DNA of 10,108 nt, taken from NCBI GenBank assembly GCA_017354575.1, contig JAFMQP010000107.1:1-10108 (forward strand). Direction: 5' to 3'. The stretch comes from Acidothermales bacterium (GTDB lineage Bacteria > Actinomycetota > Actinomycetes > Streptosporangiales > WHST01). This document shows, one piece after another, positions 8,120 to 10,108 of this stretch. Position 1 is the stretch's first letter; each line of letters opens with the position of its first letter. A program made the translations under genes and the position numbers. Below the pieces are notes generated by a model. That model searched no databases. It saw nothing but the letters and a program-made list of their open reading frames with translations, and was not told where the DNA came from.

Positions 8120-9892
8120 TCAGAAGTGGGTGTCCCCGTCGTCGTACGGGTGGGCCGGGCCGGGGCCGAGGCGGCCCGTCCGCAGCTGCATCGGACGGGC
8201 GAGCCGTTCGATCGTCGCCGGACGGTGCGCGATGACGACGACCGTACGGTCCGGCGCGAGCTGGCGGATCGCGCTCTCCACGCGCTCGGCGGTCAGCAGG
8301 TCGAGGTTGGCGGTGGCCTCGTCGAAGATGAGCACCGCGGAGTCGACGAGCGCCGCGCGTACCAGGCCGACCAGCTGCCGCTCGCCCGAGGAGAGCCGCT
8401 GGCCGCGCGGGCCGATGTCGGTGTCGAGGCCGTCCGGCAGCCCGGCCACCCAGAGCTCCAGCTCGAGCGCCCTGATGCCGGCCTGCACCTCGGCGCGGGT
8501 CGGCCGGGACGGGATGAGCCGCAGGTTCTCGAGCAGCGTCCCCGTGATGAGGTGCACCTCCTGCGGCACCAGGACGATGCGCTGCCGCAGCTCGTGCGGG
8601 TCCATGTGCAGCAGGTCGACGCCGGCGTACGTGATGCTGCCCCGGCCCGGCGCGTACAGGCCGGACAACAGCTTCGCGAACGTCGTCTTGCCCGAGCCGG
8701 TCTCGCCGTAGATGCCCACCCGGTCGCCTGCGGGGAACGCCACGTTGACGTCGTGCAGGACGTCGTGCCCCGGCACGTACGCGTACCAGAGCCCGCGCAC
8801 GACGAGCGGCCCGCGCCGCGGCGTCGTGGCGTAGCCCGCGGACGCCGTGGTGGGACGCGGCCGGGTGCGGTGCAGCAGGTTCAGCACCCGTGCCAGCATC
8901 ACCCGGGCGGCGAGCGCGCGCCCGCCGAGGTCCGACAGCGCGGTGATGGAGAGGAACATCTGCCGTGCCGCGAGCAGGAACACGACGACGGTGCCGAGGC
9001 TGACGGCGTGGTCGGCGGCAGCTATCGCACCCGCGACGAGCAGCGCCCCCAGCGTGATCGCCTGGACGACCTGCGTCGACGACACGAGGTTGAGCCCGCG
9101 CTGCCCCCACAGCGTCGCCCGTTGCTGGGAGCGCGAGGCGGCCGTGATGCGGCCCAGCCACTTCTCCCCGCCGCCGTGCAGCTGCAGCTGCTCGCGGATG
9201 TCGAGCAGCTCGCGGAAGTGCGCCGCCACCTCCGACTCCGTGCTCGCCTGTGCCGCGGACGCCGGCTTGCCGGTGCGGTTCGCCAGCCGCAGCAGCAGGA
9301 CGTGCCCTGGCAGGCACGCGATCGCGAACACGATCGCGAGCTGCCACGAGTACGCGATCAGCAGGACGCTCGTGATGACCAGGTAGCAGACGGTCGTGAC
9401 GACGCCGGCGAGCCGGGTGCGGCAGAACGTGTCGAGGTCGGCCAGCTCGGACGTGGCCCGGTTGAGCAGGTCGCCCGAGCGATGGGCCTCGACGAACCGC
9501 AGCGGCGCGGTGGTGAGCCGCTCGACGACGGCGTTGCGCAGCCGCCTCACCACCAGCTCGCCCACGGACGTGGTGAGCAGCTCGGCGCCCATCTGCGCCG
9601 CCAGCCGGACCACGGCGAGCAGGACGAGGACGACCGTCGCGAGCAGCAGGCCGTGCCCGTCGCGCGCGACGAGCCGGTCGACGGCGTACCCGATCGCCGG
9701 CGCGATGAACGCGAGGCCGGCCGCGGACACGGCGCACGCGACGCACGCCAGCGCGATGCGGAGGCCGTACTCGCGCAGGTGGGGCAGCGACCGCTGCAGC
9801 AGCCGCTCCTGGTTCGGGCTCTCCGTCAGCAGTAGTCCGCGCGGCACCGAGAACGGACTCGTCGGCGGCTGGTCGTCCGTGGGCACCGTCAT
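8120..9892 (-). CDS. ABC exporter half-transporter (fused permease and ATPase), consensus Walker B subunit
   Basis: This 590-aa inner-membrane ABC exporter subunit has an N-terminal six-helix transmembrane domain (segments near 45-67, 81-100, 161-180, 183-203, 272-293, 297-315) and a C-terminal ATPase. The ATPase has Walker A GETGSGKTT (396-404), Q-loop Q444, signature LSSGE (500-504), Walker B VLIFDEAT with catalytic E525, and H-loop H556 in IAHRP. The signature departs from LSGGQ at two positions. The ATG overlaps the upstream gene's TGA as ATGA, and no Shine-Dalgarno precedes it, so translation is coupled to the upstream half-transporter. Together they should form a heterodimeric exporter like LmrCD or TM287/288. 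In that model this subunit's Walker sites make the active ATP site, while its altered signature faces the partner's degenerate site. The exported substrate (drug, lipid or peptide) cannot be deduced; there is no signal peptide or maturation domain. Confidence 0.93.
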   Translation of the reverse strand: MTVPTDDQPPTSPFSVPRGLLLTESPNQERLLQRSLPHLREYGLRIALACVACAVSAAGLAFIAPAIGYAVDRLVARDGHGLLLATVVLVLLAVVRLAAQMGAELLTTSVGELVVRRLRNAVVERLTTAPLRFVEAHRSGDLLNRATSELADLDTFCRTRLAGVVTTVCYLVITSVLLIAYSWQLAIVFAIACLPGHVLLLRLANRTGKPASAAQASTESEVAAHFRELLDIREQLQLHGGGEKWLGRITAASRSQQRATLWGQRGLNLVSSTQVVQAITLGALLVAGAIAAADHAVSLGTVVVFLLAARQMFLSITALSDLGGRALAARVMLARVLNLLHRTRPRPTTASAGYATTPRRGPLVVRGLWYAYVPGHDVLHDVNVAFPAGDRVGIYGETGSGKTTFAKLLSGLYAPGRGSITYAGVDLLHMDPHELRQRIVLVPQEVHLITGTLLENLRLIPSRPTRAEVQAGIRALELELWVAGLPDGLDTDIGPRGQRLSSGERQLVGLVRAALVDSAVLIFDEATANLDLLTAERVESAIRQLAPDRTVVVIAHRPATIERLARPMQLRTGRLGPGPAHPYDDGDTHF

Positions 9893-10108
9893 CGTCGGGA
9901 CCCGCTCGCGAGCTCGACCACCGGGTCTGCCGCGGCGAGCACGCCGGGCCGGTGCGACACCAGGACGACGGACGCCGGCGGTTGCCCGTGGCGCCGGCTC
10001 GTCCAGTTGCGCAGCCGCGCGAGCAGCAGCGCCTCGGTGTCGACGTCGATCGCCGACGTGGCGTCGTCGAGCAGCAGGACGGCCGGCTCGCGCAACAGGG
10101 CCCGCGCG
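9889..10108 (-). CDS. ABC exporter half-transporter, C-terminal end only (degenerate Walker B subunit)
   Basis: Only the last 72 codons lie in the window; the gene enters from beyond base 10108. The visible part begins just after the signature helix (ARALLREPAV) and reaches Walker B as LLLDDATSAID, then the H-loop SHRP and a short C-terminal tail ending ELASGSRR. The residue after the Walker B aspartate is Asp, not the catalytic Glu; this substitution is known from the degenerate ATP site of heterodimeric exporters. The TGA stop shares four bases (ATGA) with the downstream half-transporter start, so the two are coexpressed in fixed ratio. The TTG at 10093-10095 is an internal Leu codon, not a start. 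By analogy the missing part should hold a six-helix membrane domain and the Walker A and signature motifs. The identity of this fragment as an ABC ATPase end is secure. Confidence 0.9.
   Translation of the reverse strand, partial: ARALLREPAVLLLDDATSAIDVDTEALLLARLRNWTSRRHGQPPASVVLVSHRPGVLAAADPVVELASGSRR

Noticed and set aside
7095..8711. 538-codon plus-strand open frame opposite the glucosidase and ABC gene
   Set aside because: It is a shadow of two well-supported minus-strand genes, with repetitive Arg/Val/Gly composition and no recognisable motif.
8126..9835. 569-codon plus-strand open frame opposite the ABC half-transporter
   Set aside because: It has an Arg/Gln/His/Ala-rich translation, no domain, and lies fully within a convincing gene on the other strand.
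10093..10095. TTG as the start of a short 68-aa gene
   Set aside because: The frame stays open upstream and encodes the expected ABC helix ARALL before it, so this is an internal Leu codon of a truncated gene.

Overview
This window looks like ordinary chromosome from a high-GC Gram-positive bacterium (Actinomycetota). The evidence is very high G+C with G/C at most third codon positions, frequent GTG starts, a LigB-type ATP-dependent DNA ligase, and a gene order of two GTPases, ettA and a hotdog-fold thioesterase that I recall, from memory only, from actinomycete genomes. I see no tRNA, rRNA, insertion sequence, CRISPR array, prophage or attachment site. Gene density is very high and no intergenic gap exceeds about 50 bases.

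Plus strand, 1-6507: (i) the 3' part of a DNA ligase gene, cut by the window edge; (ii) a two-gene unit of tandem paralogous GTPases, 565 and 531 aa, separated by 2 bases, both with C-terminal hydrophobic segments; (iii) ettA, encoding the ABC-F ribosome-binding ATPase; (iv) a 139-aa acyl-CoA thioesterase-like gene 9 bases further on. A candidate promoter with a 10-bp palindrome lies in the end of the ligase gene ahead of the GTPases. A second candidate promoter sits so close to ettA that its transcript would be leaderless.

Minus strand, 10108-6522: (v) the last 72 codons of an ABC exporter half-transporter; (vi) a complete second half-transporter (590 aa) overlapping the first by ATGA; (vii) a GH13 alpha-glucosidase with its own strong ribosome binding site. 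The two ABC subunits carry complementary substitutions (Asp for the Walker B glutamate in one, LSSGE for the LSGGQ signature in the other), as expected of a heterodimeric exporter with one degenerate ATP site.

The two gene sets converge at 6507/6522. The 14 bases between the stop codons are one perfect-ended inverted repeat, a likely shared terminator.

The best lead for unusual biology is the GTPase pair: matched motif spacing argues for tandem duplication, and one copy has lost the N/TKxD specificity motif. This resembles a dynamin-like two-component membrane system, but that role is inference. The rest of the window is conventional.
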